A stretch of 64,000 bases of DNA from Streptomyces sp. man185 (GTDB lineage: Bacteria; Actinomycetota; Actinomycetes; Streptomycetales; Streptomycetaceae): positions 49,921 through 113,920 of the forward strand of contig NTHE01000022.1 in the NCBI GenBank assembly GCA_002551355.1, in the 5' to 3' direction. Position 1 is the first letter of the stretch; each line of letters begins with the position of its first letter. A program made the translations under genes and the position numbers. The notes under the pieces were generated by a model, which was not told where the DNA came from, did no database searches, and was given only the letters and a program-made list of their open reading frames with translations. This document shows positions 15,405 to 23,462 of this stretch, one piece after another.

Positions 15405-16796
15405 ATGAGCCGCTCCGCACACCCCGCAGGACCCCGTCACGCCGACGTGCTGACCGAGGGCCACTACTCCGCGCCCGCCGCCGACCTCAACGTCCTCGAC
15501 GAGAAGGTCTGGTCGCGTACCGTCACCCGCGACGCGGACGGCGCGCTCACCGTCGGCGGGATCGCCGTCGCCCGGCTCGCCGAGGAGTTCGGCACCCCCG
15601 CCTACTTCCTCGACGAGAGCGACTTCCGGGCCCGCTGCCGGGCCTGGGCCGACGCCTTCGGGCCGGACGCCGACGTCTTCTACGCCGGGAAGGCCTTCCT
15701 CTCCCGCGCCGTCGTGCGCTGGCTCAAGGAGGAAGGGCTGAATCTTGATGTGTGCTCCGGGGGCGAGCTGACCACCGCCCTCGACGCGGGCATGCCCGCC
15801 GAGCGCATCGCCTTCCACGGCAACAACAAGACCGTCGCCGAGATCGAGCGGGCCGTCGAGGCCGGCGTCGGGCGGATCGTGCTCGACTCCTTCCAGGAGA
15901 TCGTCCGCGTCGCCCACATCGCCCAGCGGCACGGCGTCCGCCAGCGCGTGCAGATCCGCGTCACCGTCGGCGTCGAGGCCCACACCCACGAGTTCATCGC
16001 CACCGCGCACGAGGACCAGAAGTTCGGCATCGCGCTCGCCGACGGGCAGGCCGCCGAGGCGGTGCGCCGCGCGCTCTCCCTCGACGGGCTCGAACTCATC
16101 GGCGTCCACTCGCACATCGGCTCGCAGATCTTCGACATGGCCGGCTTCGAGGTCTCCGCCCGGCGCGTGGTGCAGCTCCTCGCCGAGATCCGCGACGAGC
16201 ACGGCGTCGAACTGCCCGAGATCGACCTCGGCGGCGGCCTCGGCATCGCGTACACCTCCGACGACGACCCCCGCGAGCCGCACGAGATCGCCAAGGCGCT
16301 CAGCGACATCGTCACGCGGGAGTGCGAGGCCGCGAAGCTGCGTACCCCGCGCATCTCCGTGGAGCCGGGCCGGGCCATCGTCGGGCCCACCGCCTTCACG
16401 CTGTACGAGGTCGGCACGATCAAGCCCCTGGAGGGGCTGCGGACGTACGTCAGCGTCGACGGCGGCATGTCGGACAACATCCGCACCGCGCTGTACGACG
16501 CCGAGTACAGCGTCGCGCTCGTCTCGCGGACCTCGGACGCCGAACCGATGCTCGTCCGGGTCGTCGGCAAGCACTGCGAGAGCGGCGACATCGTGGTCAA
16601 GGACGCGTTCCTCCCCGCCGACCTGGCCCCCGGCGACCTGATCGCCGTCCCCGCCACCGGCGCGTACTGCCGTTCCATGGCGAGCAACTACAACCACGCG
16701 CTGCGCCCGCCGGTCGTCGCCGTCCGCGACGGAGAGGCGCGCGTGATCGTCCGGCGCGAGACGGAGGAAGATCTCCTGCGTCTCGATGTCGGCTGA
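15405..16796 (+). CDS. lysA: Diaminopimelate decarboxylase
   Basis: A 463-residue PLP enzyme of alanine-racemase fold III that makes L-lysine from meso-diaminopimelate, the last step of lysine synthesis. Visible motifs are VFYAGKAF with the PLP lysine (Lys 96), HSHIGSQ, DLGGGLGI, SVEPGRAIVGP, KHCESGDI with the active-site Cys, and GAYCRSMASNYN near the C-terminus. It lies 33 bp after nrtL and ahead of hom, with a hairpin between. It belongs to the aspartate pathway with the next three genes. Confidence 0.96.
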   Translation: MSRSAHPAGPRHADVLTEGHYSAPAADLNVLDEKVWSRTVTRDADGALTVGGIAVARLAEEFGTPAYFLDESDFRARCRAWADAFGPDADVFYAGKAFLSRAVVRWLKEEGLNLDVCSGGELTTALDAGMPAERIAFHGNNKTVAEIERAVEAGVGRIVLDSFQEIVRVAHIAQRHGVRQRVQIRVTVGVEAHTHEFIATAHEDQKFGIALADGQAAEAVRRALSLDGLELIGVHSHIGSQIFDMAGFEVSARRVVQLLAEIRDEHGVELPEIDLGGGLGIAYTSDDDPREPHEIAKALSDIVTRECEAAKLRTPRISVEPGRAIVGPTAFTLYEVGTIKPLEGLRTYVSVDGGMSDNIRTALYDAEYSVALVSRTSDAEPMLVRVVGKHCESGDIVVKDAFLPADLAPGDLIAVPATGAYCRSMASNYNHALRPPVVAVRDGEARVIVRRETEEDLLRLDVG

Positions 16797-16816
16797 TGAA
16801 ATAGTCATCTCAGGAT

Positions 16817-16845
16817 CCGGACGGGGGTCAGAAACTCCCGTCCGG
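16817..16845. terminator. Hairpin after lysA
   Basis: A 9-bp inverted repeat CCGGACGGG/CCCGTCCGG with an 11-nt loop begins 20 nt after the lysA stop. There is no T tract. It may be a partial terminator between lysA and hom. Confidence 0.55.
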
Positions 16846-16906
16846 TGAGTGAGACTGGTCCCCAATGAGCATGACTCTCCGGCGATTGGGGGGGTGGGAG
16901 AAGGAG

Positions 16907-17002
16907 CGGGGCTGGGTGCGTGCAGCTGCAAGGCGGAGGATTGAGGCATGGCGGAGCCATGGTGATTGACGACAACGCCGCAGATGCGTGTGCCCAGCCC
17001 CG
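16907..17002 (+). promoter_or_regulatory. Structured hom leader with a five-codon ORF
   Basis: A 10-bp inverted repeat (CGGGGCTGGG at 16907-16916, CCCAGCCCCG at 16993-17002) encloses a miniature ORF. GGAGGA (16935-16940) stands 7 nt before ATG 16948, and the ORF ATG-GCG-GAG-CCA-TGG-TGA (MAEPW) ends at 16965. A small hairpin (CATGGC/GCCATG) overlaps its start. The arrangement could be a leader peptide or an attenuator, but the peptide contains no Thr, Ile or Met run, so any control by threonine supply is unclear. Confidence 0.4.
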
Positions 17003-17053
17003 CGACGCCGCCCCCCGATCACCGGAGAGTCTAGGTATGAGAAACGAGGTCGG

Positions 17054-18355
17054 ATGATGCGTACGCGTCCGCTGAAGGTGGCGCTGCTGGGCTGTGGTGT
17101 GGTCGGCTCAGAGGTGGCGCGCATCATGACGACGCACGCCGACGACCTCGCGGCGCGCATCGGCGCGCCCGTCGAGCTCGCCGGTGTGGCCGTCCGCCGG
17201 CCCTCGAAGGTGCGTGAGGGCATCGACCCCGCACTGATCACCACCGACGCGACCGCGCTCGTGGAGCGCGGCGACATCGACGTCGTCATCGAGGTCATCG
17301 GGGGCATCGAGCCCGCCCGGGCGCTCATCACCACCGCGTTCGAGAACGGCGCGAGCGTCGTCTCCGCCAACAAGGCGCTGCTCGCCGAGGACGGCGCGGC
17401 CCTGCACGCCGCCGCCGAGAAGTACGGCCGCGACCTGTACTACGAGGCCGCCGTCGCCGGGGCCATCCCGCTGGTGCGGCCGCTGCGCGAGTCGCTCGCC
17501 GGGGACAAGGTCAACCGGGTGCTCGGCATCGTCAACGGCACGACCAACTTCATCCTCGACAAGATGGACACCAGCGGCGCCGGCTACTCGGAGGCGCTCG
17601 ACGAGGCCACCGCCCTCGGGTACGCCGAGGCCGACCCGACCGCCGACGTCGAGGGCTTCGACGCCGCCGCCAAGGCCGCCATCCTCGCCGGGATCGCGTT
17701 CCACACCCGCGTGAAGATCGGCGACGTGCACCGCGAGGGCATCACCGAGGTCACCGCCGCCGACATCGCATCCGCCCGCCGGATGGGCTGCACCGTCAAG
17801 CTGCTGGCCATCTGCGAGCGCGCCGCCGACGGGGCCTCGGTCACCGCCCGGGTGCACCCCGCGATGATCCCGCTCAGCCACCCGCTCGCCTCCGTCCGCG
17901 AGGCGTACAACGCGGTGTTCATCGAGGCCGACGCGGCCGGGCAGCTCATGTTCTACGGGCCCGGCGCCGGCGGCTCGCCGACCGCGTCCGCGGTCCTCGG
18001 CGACCTCGTCGCGGTCTGCCGCAACAAACTGGGCGAGGCCACCGGACCCGGTGAGTCCGCCTACACGCGCCTGCCGGTCAGTCCCATGGGCGAGGTCGTC
18101 ACGCGCTACCACATCAGCCTCGACGTGGCCGACAAGCCGGGCGTGCTCGCCCAGGTCGCGACGGTCTTCGCCGAGCAGGGCGTGTCCATCGACACGGTCC
18201 GCCAGCAAGGCCGGCCGGACTCGGACGGCGAGGCATCCCTCGTCGTCGTCACCCACCGCGCGCCCGACGCCGCCCTCTCCGGGACCGTCGAAGCGCTGCG
18301 CAAGCTCGACACCGTGCGCGGTGTCGCCAGCATCATGCGTGTTGAAGGGGAGTAA
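17054..18355 (+). CDS. hom: Homoserine dehydrogenase
   Basis: A 433-residue NAD(P)-dependent enzyme reducing aspartate semialdehyde to homoserine, the branch point to threonine and methionine. Visible are the dinucleotide motif [38 protein letters not shown] and the catalytic-domain stretch [23 protein letters not shown]-terminal ACT domain ([21 protein letters not shown]) is the usual site of threonine feedback. ATG 17054 and ATG 17057 are both possible; the second has the better distance from GAGGT. It is followed by thrC after 7 bp. Confidence 0.95.
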   Translation: MMRTRPLKVALLGCGVVGSEVARIMTTHADDLAARIGAPVELAGVAVRRPSKVREGIDPALITTDATALVERGDIDVVIEVIGGIEPARALITTAFENGASVVSANKALLAEDGAALHAAAEKYGRDLYYEAAVAGAIPLVRPLRESLAGDKVNRVLGIVNGTTNFILDKMDTSGAGYSEALDEATALGYAEADPTADVEGFDAAAKAAILAGIAFHTRVKIGDVHREGITEVTAADIASARRMGCTVKLLAICERAADGASVTARVHPAMIPLSHPLASVREAYNAVFIEADAAGQLMFYGPGAGGSPTASAVLGDLVAVCRNKLGEATGPGESAYTRLPVSPMGEVVTRYHISLDVADKPGVLAQVATVFAEQGVSIDTVRQQGRPDSDGEASLVVVTHRAPDAALSGTVEALRKLDTVRGVASIMRVEGE

Positions 18356-18362
18356 AGGACCC

Positions 18363-19433
18363 ATGACCAGCAAGGGCACCCACCAGTGGCGCGGCATCAT
18401 CGAGGAGTACCGGGACCGGCTGCCGGTCACGGCGACGACGCCGGTCGTCACGCTTCGTGAGGGCGGTACACCGCTCGTACCGGCGCAGGTCCTCTCCGAG
18501 CGCACGGGCTGCGAGGTGCACCTCAAGGTCGAGGGCGCCAACCCCACCGGTTCGTTCAAGGACCGCGGCATGACCATGGCCATCACCCGGGCCAAGGAGG
18601 AGGGCGCGAAGGCCGTCATCTGCGCCTCCACCGGCAACACCTCGGCCTCCGCCGCGGCGTACGCGGTGCGCGCGGGCATGGTCTGCGCCGTCCTCGTACC
18701 GCAGGGCAAGATCGCGCTCGGCAAGATGGGCCAGGCGCTCGTGCACGGCGCCAAGATCCTCCAGGTCGACGGCAACTTCGACGACTGCCTCACGCTGGCC
18801 CGCGCGCTCTCGGACAACTACCCGGTCGCACTGGTCAATTCGGTCAACCCGGTCCGCATCGAAGGGCAGAAGACCGCCGCGTTCGAGATCGTCGACGCGC
18901 TCGGCGACGCCCCCGACATCCACGTCCTGCCGGTCGGCAACGCGGGCAACATCACCGCGTACTGGAAGGGGTACACCGAGTACGCCGGTGACGGCGTCTC
19001 GACCCGCTCCCCGCGCATGTGGGGCTTCCAGGCCTCCGGTTCCGCGCCCATCGTGCGCGGCGAGGTCGTCAAGGACCCCTCCACGATCGCCACCGCGATC
19101 CGCATCGGCAACCCGGCCTCCTGGAACTACGCGCTCGCCGCACGCGACGAGTCGGGCGGCTTCATCGATGAGGTGACGGACCGGCAGATCCTGTCCGCCT
19201 ACCGGCTGTTGGCCTCTCAGGAGGGCGTCTTCGTGGAGCCCGCGTCGGCTGCTTCCGTCGCCGGTCTGCTCAAGGCCGCCGAGGAGGGCAAGGTCGACCC
19301 CGGCCAGCGCATCGTCTGCACGGTCACCGGCAACGGCCTCAAGGACCCCGACTGGGCCGTCGCGGGCGCCCCGCAGCCGGTCACGGTCCCGGTCGACGCG
19401 GCCACCGCCGCCGAGAAGCTCGGCCTCGTCTGA
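18363..19433 (+). CDS. thrC: Threonine synthase
   Basis: A 356-residue PLP enzyme converting O-phosphohomoserine to L-threonine. Start ATG 18363 follows AAAGGA, only 7 bp after hom, so both are co-transcribed. Motifs are [14 protein letters not shown], the PLP lysine in [10 protein letters not shown] (Lys 66), [13 protein letters not shown], the phosphate-binding [13 protein letters not shown], and [11 protein letters not shown] near the C-terminus. The length fits the short class of bacterial threonine synthases. Confidence 0.96.
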   Translation: MTSKGTHQWRGIIEEYRDRLPVTATTPVVTLREGGTPLVPAQVLSERTGCEVHLKVEGANPTGSFKDRGMTMAITRAKEEGAKAVICASTGNTSASAAAYAVRAGMVCAVLVPQGKIALGKMGQALVHGAKILQVDGNFDDCLTLARALSDNYPVALVNSVNPVRIEGQKTAAFEIVDALGDAPDIHVLPVGNAGNITAYWKGYTEYAGDGVSTRSPRMWGFQASGSAPIVRGEVVKDPSTIATAIRIGNPASWNYALAARDESGGFIDEVTDRQILSAYRLLASQEGVFVEPASAASVAGLLKAAEEGKVDPGQRIVCTVTGNGLKDPDWAVAGAPQPVTVPVDAATAAEKLGLV

Positions 19434-19447
19434 CCCGGTGCCGGGCC

Positions 19448-19469
19448 GGCCGCGGCAGCCGCCGCGGCC
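19448..19469. terminator. Hairpin directly after thrC
   Basis: A 9-bp perfect stem GGCCGCGGC/GCCGCGGCC with loop AGCC begins 14 nt after the thrC stop. It probably ends part of the hom-thrC transcript. Confidence 0.6.
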
Positions 19470-19522
19470 CACCCGGTCAACCACGACAACCCAGCTCAAC
19501 CGCCCTCTTTCCGAGGCGGAGA

Positions 19523-19566
19523 GCGCATAGGAGGCGGGCGACACGCATCGTGCGCCTCCTGTGCGC
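19523..19566. terminator. Second hairpin between thrC and thrB
   Basis: A 14-bp stem (19523-19536 with 19553-19566, one G-U pair) around a 16-nt loop. Together with the hairpin at 19448 it occupies the first part of the 358-bp gap between thrC and thrB. A TAAGCT at 19595-19600 further on could be a -10 for thrB. The rest of the gap shows nothing clear. Confidence 0.55.
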
Positions 19567-19791
19567 CCTATGTCGCGACAGAACCTTCCTTCGATAAGCT
19601 GTACCCCATCCGCCCGACACCCGCCCGACGGTCCGCTGCGGTACGGCAGCCGTCGTGGGCGAACGCGGGGCGGGCCACCGGATCCCCTGTACGTCCCGGT
19701 GCGCACTGTGAACCGCCCCCGCCCCCCAGACCCCGCCGCCGCAGATCCACCGCACTGCATCCCCGCCGCCTTACAAGGAGTGGTCCGACCG

Positions 19792-20709
19792 ATGGCCGGT
19801 CCCGCGTTCCGAGCCGCCGCCGTCCGGGTGCGCGTCCCCGCAACCAGCGCCAACCTGGGCCCGGGTTTCGACGCCCTGGGCCTCTCGCTGGGGCTGTACG
19901 ACGACGTCGTCGTCCGGGTCGCCGACTCCGGGCTGCACATCGACATCGCAGGTGAGGGCAGCGAGAGCCTGCCCCGCGACGAGAGCCACCTGCTCGTGCG
20001 CTCCCTGCGCACCGCGTTCGACCTGCTCGGCGGCCAGCCCCGCGGACTGGAGATCGTCTGCGCCAACCGGATCCCGCACGGCCGCGGCCTCGGCTCGTCC
20101 TCCGCCGCCATCTGCGCCGGAATCGTCGCCGCCCGCGCCGTGACGACCGGCGGCGACGCCCGTCTCGACGACGCTGCCCTGCTGGAGCTGGCGACCGAGA
20201 TCGAGGGGCACCCCGACAACGTGGCGGCCTGTCTGTTCGGCGGATTCACCCTCGCCTGGATGGACGGCGGCTCGGCCCGGGCGATCCGGATGGACCCCGC
20301 CGACTCCGTCGTGCCCGTCGTCTTCGTACCCGGCCGCCCGGTGCTCACCGAGACGGCGCGCGGCCTGCTCCCGCGCACCGTCCCGCACGTCGACGCGGCC
20401 CTGAACGCCGGCCGGGCGGCCCTGCTCGTCGAGGCCCTGACCCGGCGCCCCGAGCTGCTCCTCGCCGCCACCGAGGACCGGATCCACCAGGAATACCGCG
20501 GCCCGGCCATGCCGGAGAGCGTGGAGCTGGTGCACCGCCTGCGCGCCGACGGCGTGCCCGCGGTCATCTCCGGCGCGGGACCCACGGTCCTCGCGCTGAC
20601 GGAGGATGGATCGGCCGACAAGGTCGCCCGACTGGCGGGGGAGGGCTGGGCGGCGAACCGGCTGGCCCTCGACGCTACGGGCGCCGGCGTGCTGCCGCTG
20701 GCCGCGTAA
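19792..20709 (+). CDS. thrB: Homoserine kinase
   Basis: A 305-residue GHMP-family kinase that phosphorylates homoserine with ATP, giving the substrate of threonine synthase. Motifs are VPATSANLGPGFDALG at 15-30, the ATP-binding PHGRGLGSSSAA at 95-106, and GAGPTVLAL near the C-terminus. Start ATG 19792 follows AAGGAG at a rather long distance (11 nt). Unlike in a compact thr operon, 358 bp with two hairpins separate it from thrC, so it may have its own promoter. Confidence 0.95.
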   Translation: MAGPAFRAAAVRVRVPATSANLGPGFDALGLSLGLYDDVVVRVADSGLHIDIAGEGSESLPRDESHLLVRSLRTAFDLLGGQPRGLEIVCANRIPHGRGLGSSSAAICAGIVAARAVTTGGDARLDDAALLELATEIEGHPDNVAACLFGGFTLAWMDGGSARAIRMDPADSVVPVVFVPGRPVLTETARGLLPRTVPHVDAALNAGRAALLVEALTRRPELLLAATEDRIHQEYRGPAMPESVELVHRLRADGVPAVISGAGPTVLALTEDGSADKVARLAGEGWAANRLALDATGAGVLPLAA

Positions 20710-21098
20710 CCGCATGTGATTACCGGTGAGCGAGAGGGGGAATGTTTGTTGGAGCCGGTAGTGTTAACCTCAAGTCTGCAACCGACGTCTTTGAGGCGCG
20801 TTGCTTCGTGTCCCCCTCCGGGACCACCATTCTTCCGGGAGCCTCCCCAACTGCCTGAGCAGCCTGCCTGAGCAGTTTCGAGCACGCTCCGGAACCGGCA
20901 CGACACCCCTCGCTCGTCCAGGAGTGGGCCGAGCAGGGGGATCTCGCGCCGGACCCCGCACGTTCATCTCTCCGCCGTACCCGGCGGACCACCGCCCCGG
21001 CAAGGTCCGCGATCCAGCAAGATCAACAGACCGCAGTCGGACAGCACAACCGGTCGCCGAGCCAGAAGGCCGACGTCCGCTCCAGGGAAGGACCCTTC
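20710..21098 (+). other. Long rho leader region
   Basis: This 389-bp gap has no convincing gene. TAACCT at 20765-20770 could be a -10 element, giving an untranslated leader of about 320 nt. A 12-bp direct repeat CTGCCTGAGCAG lies at 20851-20862 and 20864-20875. Rho genes in other bacteria are often controlled by Rho itself through long leaders; that is a parallel only. Confidence 0.4.
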
Positions 21099-23156
21099 GT
21101 GAGCGACACCACCGATCTGATGGGCGTGACTGCCGACAAGAACGTCGACAGCGCCGCGCCCGCCGAAGGTGCTGCCACTGGCACCACCGCACGGCGCCGC
21201 CGCTCCGGCACCGGCCTCGAGGGCATGGTCCTGGCCGAGCTGCAGCAGGTCGCGTCCGGCCTCGGCATCAGGGGCACCGCGCGGATGCGCAAGAGCCAGC
21301 TGATCGAGGTCATCAAGGAGGCGCAGGCGGGTGGCGGATCCGCCGCCCCCAAGACCTCCTCCAAGGCCGCAGAGGCCCCCGCCGAGGCGGAGAGCAAGCC
21401 CAAGCGCCGCGCGACCTCGAAGGCGCGCACCGGGGACGAGGGTGCCGCTGCCGCCGCCGAGAAGGACACGGCCGCCCAGCAGCAGATCGACATCCCCGGT
21501 CAGCCGGCCAGCGACGAACAGCCCGCGGGCGAGCGTCGTCGGCGTCGTGCGACCGCGCAGGCGGGCAGCCCCGACACCAAGGCCGAGGCGAAGACCGAGG
21601 TCAAGGCCAAGTCGGAGCCCCAGGCCGAGCAGAAGGCCGAGGAGCGGGCCGAGCCGAAGGGCGACGCCAAGGCCGAGGCGGCCACCGACACGGCCGAGGG
21701 CCGTCGCGGCGACCGTCAGGGCCGGGACCGCGGCGACCGCGGCGACCGCGGCGACCGTGAGGGCCGCCGCGAGCGTCAGCGCGACCGTCGCGGCAAGGGC
21801 GACGACCAGGGCCAGCAGGGCGGCGGCGGGCAGCGCCCGCAGCGCCAGGGCCAGGGTGGGGGCGGCCAGGGCCAGCAGAACCGCGACAACGGTCCGCAGG
21901 ACGACTTCGACGACGAGGCGGGCGGCCGTCGGGGCCGTCGTGGCCGCTACCGCGACCGCCGTGGCCGCCGTGGCCGCGACGACTTCGCGAGCGACGTGCA
22001 GGTGGCCGATGACGACGTGCTGATCCCCGTCGCGGGCATCCTGGACATCCTCGACAACTACGCGTTCATCCGGACCTCCGGCTACCTGCCGGGCCCGAAC
22101 GACGTGTACGTCTCGCTCGCCCAGGTCCGCAAGAACGGCCTGCGCAAGGGCGACCACGTCACCGGCGCGGTGCGCCAGCCCAAGGACGGCGAGCGGCGCG
22201 AGAAGTTCAACGCGCTGGTCCGCCTCGACTCGGTCAACGGCATGGCCCCCGAGTCCGGCCGCGGCCGCCCGGAGTTCCAGAAGCTGACCCCGCTCTACCC
22301 GCAGGACCGGCTCCGTCTGGAGACCGACTCCAACATCCTGACGACGCGGATCATCGACCTGGTGGCCCCGATCGGCAAGGGTCAGCGCGGGCTCATCGTG
22401 GCCCCGCCGAAGACCGGCAAGACCATGATCCTGCAGGCCATCGCCAACGCGATCACGGTCAACAGCCCCGAGTGCCACCTGATGGTCGTCCTGGTCGACG
22501 AGCGTCCGGAAGAGGTCACCGACATGCAGCGGTCGGTGAAGGGCGAGGTCATCTCCTCGACCTTCGACCGTCCCGCCGAGGACCACACCACCGTCGCCGA
22601 GCTGGCCATCGAGCGCGCCAAGCGCCTCGTCGAGCTGGGTCACGACGTGGTCGTCCTGCTCGACTCGATCACCCGTCTGGGCCGCGCCTACAACCTCGCG
22701 GCGCCGGCCTCCGGCCGCATCCTCTCCGGTGGTGTCGACTCGACCGCGCTCTACCCCCCGAAGCGCTTCTTCGGCGCCGCGCGCAACATCGAGGACGGCG
22801 GCTCGCTGACCATCCTGGCCACCGCGCTCGTCGAGACCGGCTCGCGCATGGACGAGGTGATCTTCGAGGAGTTCAAGGGCACCGGCAACATGGAGCTCAA
22901 GCTCGATCGGAAGCTCTCGGACAAGCGCATCTTCCCGGCGGTGGACGTCGACGCGTCCTCCACCCGCAAGGAAGAGATCCTGCTCGGCACCGACGAGCTG
23001 GCCGTCGTCTGGAAGCTGCGCCGGGTGCTGCACGCGCTCGACCAGCAGCAGGCGATCGAACTCCTCCTGGACCGGATGAAGAAGACCCAGTCCAACGCGG
23101 AGTTCCTGCTCCAGATCCAGAAGACGACGCCGGGCAGCGGAAACGGCAACGACTGA
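21099..23156 (+). CDS. rho: Transcription termination factor Rho with long disordered insertion
   Basis: A 685-residue hexameric RNA helicase, much longer than E. coli Rho (419). Start GTG 21099 follows GGAAGGA. The Rho N-domain is at about 40-75 (MVLAELQQVASGLGIRGTAR). About 76-305 is an insertion rich in Lys/Glu/Ala and then in Arg/Gly/Asp (GDRGDRGDR) and Gln/Gly. The RNA-binding cold-shock-like fold starts near 318 (DNYAFIRTSGYLPGPNDVYVS). The ATPase core has Walker A APPKTGKT near 437 and Walker B VVLLDSITR. Such insertions are known in high-GC actinobacterial Rho and add RNA binding. A strong terminator follows. Confidence 0.97.
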   Translation: MSDTTDLMGVTADKNVDSAAPAEGAATGTTARRRRSGTGLEGMVLAELQQVASGLGIRGTARMRKSQLIEVIKEAQAGGGSAAPKTSSKAAEAPAEAESKPKRRATSKARTGDEGAAAAAEKDTAAQQQIDIPGQPASDEQPAGERRRRRATAQAGSPDTKAEAKTEVKAKSEPQAEQKAEERAEPKGDAKAEAATDTAEGRRGDRQGRDRGDRGDRGDREGRRERQRDRRGKGDDQGQQGGGGQRPQRQGQGGGGQGQQNRDNGPQDDFDDEAGGRRGRRGRYRDRRGRRGRDDFASDVQVADDDVLIPVAGILDILDNYAFIRTSGYLPGPNDVYVSLAQVRKNGLRKGDHVTGAVRQPKDGERREKFNALVRLDSVNGMAPESGRGRPEFQKLTPLYPQDRLRLETDSNILTTRIIDLVAPIGKGQRGLIVAPPKTGKTMILQAIANAITVNSPECHLMVVLVDERPEEVTDMQRSVKGEVISSTFDRPAEDHTTVAELAIERAKRLVELGHDVVVLLDSITRLGRAYNLAAPASGRILSGGVDSTALYPPKRFFGAARNIEDGGSLTILATALVETGSRMDEVIFEEFKGTGNMELKLDRKLSDKRIFPAVDVDASSTRKEEILLGTDELAVVWKLRRVLHALDQQQAIELLLDRMKKTQSNAEFLLQIQKTTPGSGNGND

Positions 23157-23191
23157 CCGACCGGCCGCGCGTCGGACCGGACAGGTCTTCC

Positions 23192-23233
23192 AGGACTCCG
23201 CCCCTCACTTCGGTGAGGGGCGGAGTCCTTTTT
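23192..23233 (+). terminator. Strong intrinsic terminator after rho
   Basis: A 17-bp perfect stem (23192-23208 with 23213-23229) capped by a TTCG loop is followed by a T run (23229-23233). It is one of the few terminators in the window with a real T tract. Confidence 0.95.
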
Positions 23234-23244
23234 CTTCGTTACGG

Positions 23245-23272
23245 TTTCCTTTTCTTCTTCTTTTCTTTCTCT
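23245..23272 (+). repeat. Pure pyrimidine tract downstream of rho
   Basis: An uninterrupted 28-nt T/C run built of TTTC and TTC blocks lies just after the rho terminator, in a stretch (about 23229-23310) much richer in A/T than its surroundings. The 306-bp gap 23157-23462 otherwise holds the terminator and a TAATAT (23301-23306) that may be a -10 for the protease gene. Confidence 0.8.
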
Positions 23273-23462
23273 GCACATTCCCCTTCCGTTGTTACTCGCG
23301 TAATATTTGGGCCAGTTGAGGTGGGGGGCCATCGAGGCGGAACGGCAGAGGCGTGAGCCCTGCGGTGATCCGCCCTGCACTGTGCGCAGTTCACGCATCC
23401 CCGCCGTTTCCCGACCGGCGGGGCTTTTCCGTGCCGCCGGTTCCTATCCGAAGGATCACCGC

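Noticed and set aside
18333..20906. 857-residue minus-strand ORF opposite thrC and thrB
   Set aside because: Overlaps two certain genes and has no coding signals of its own.
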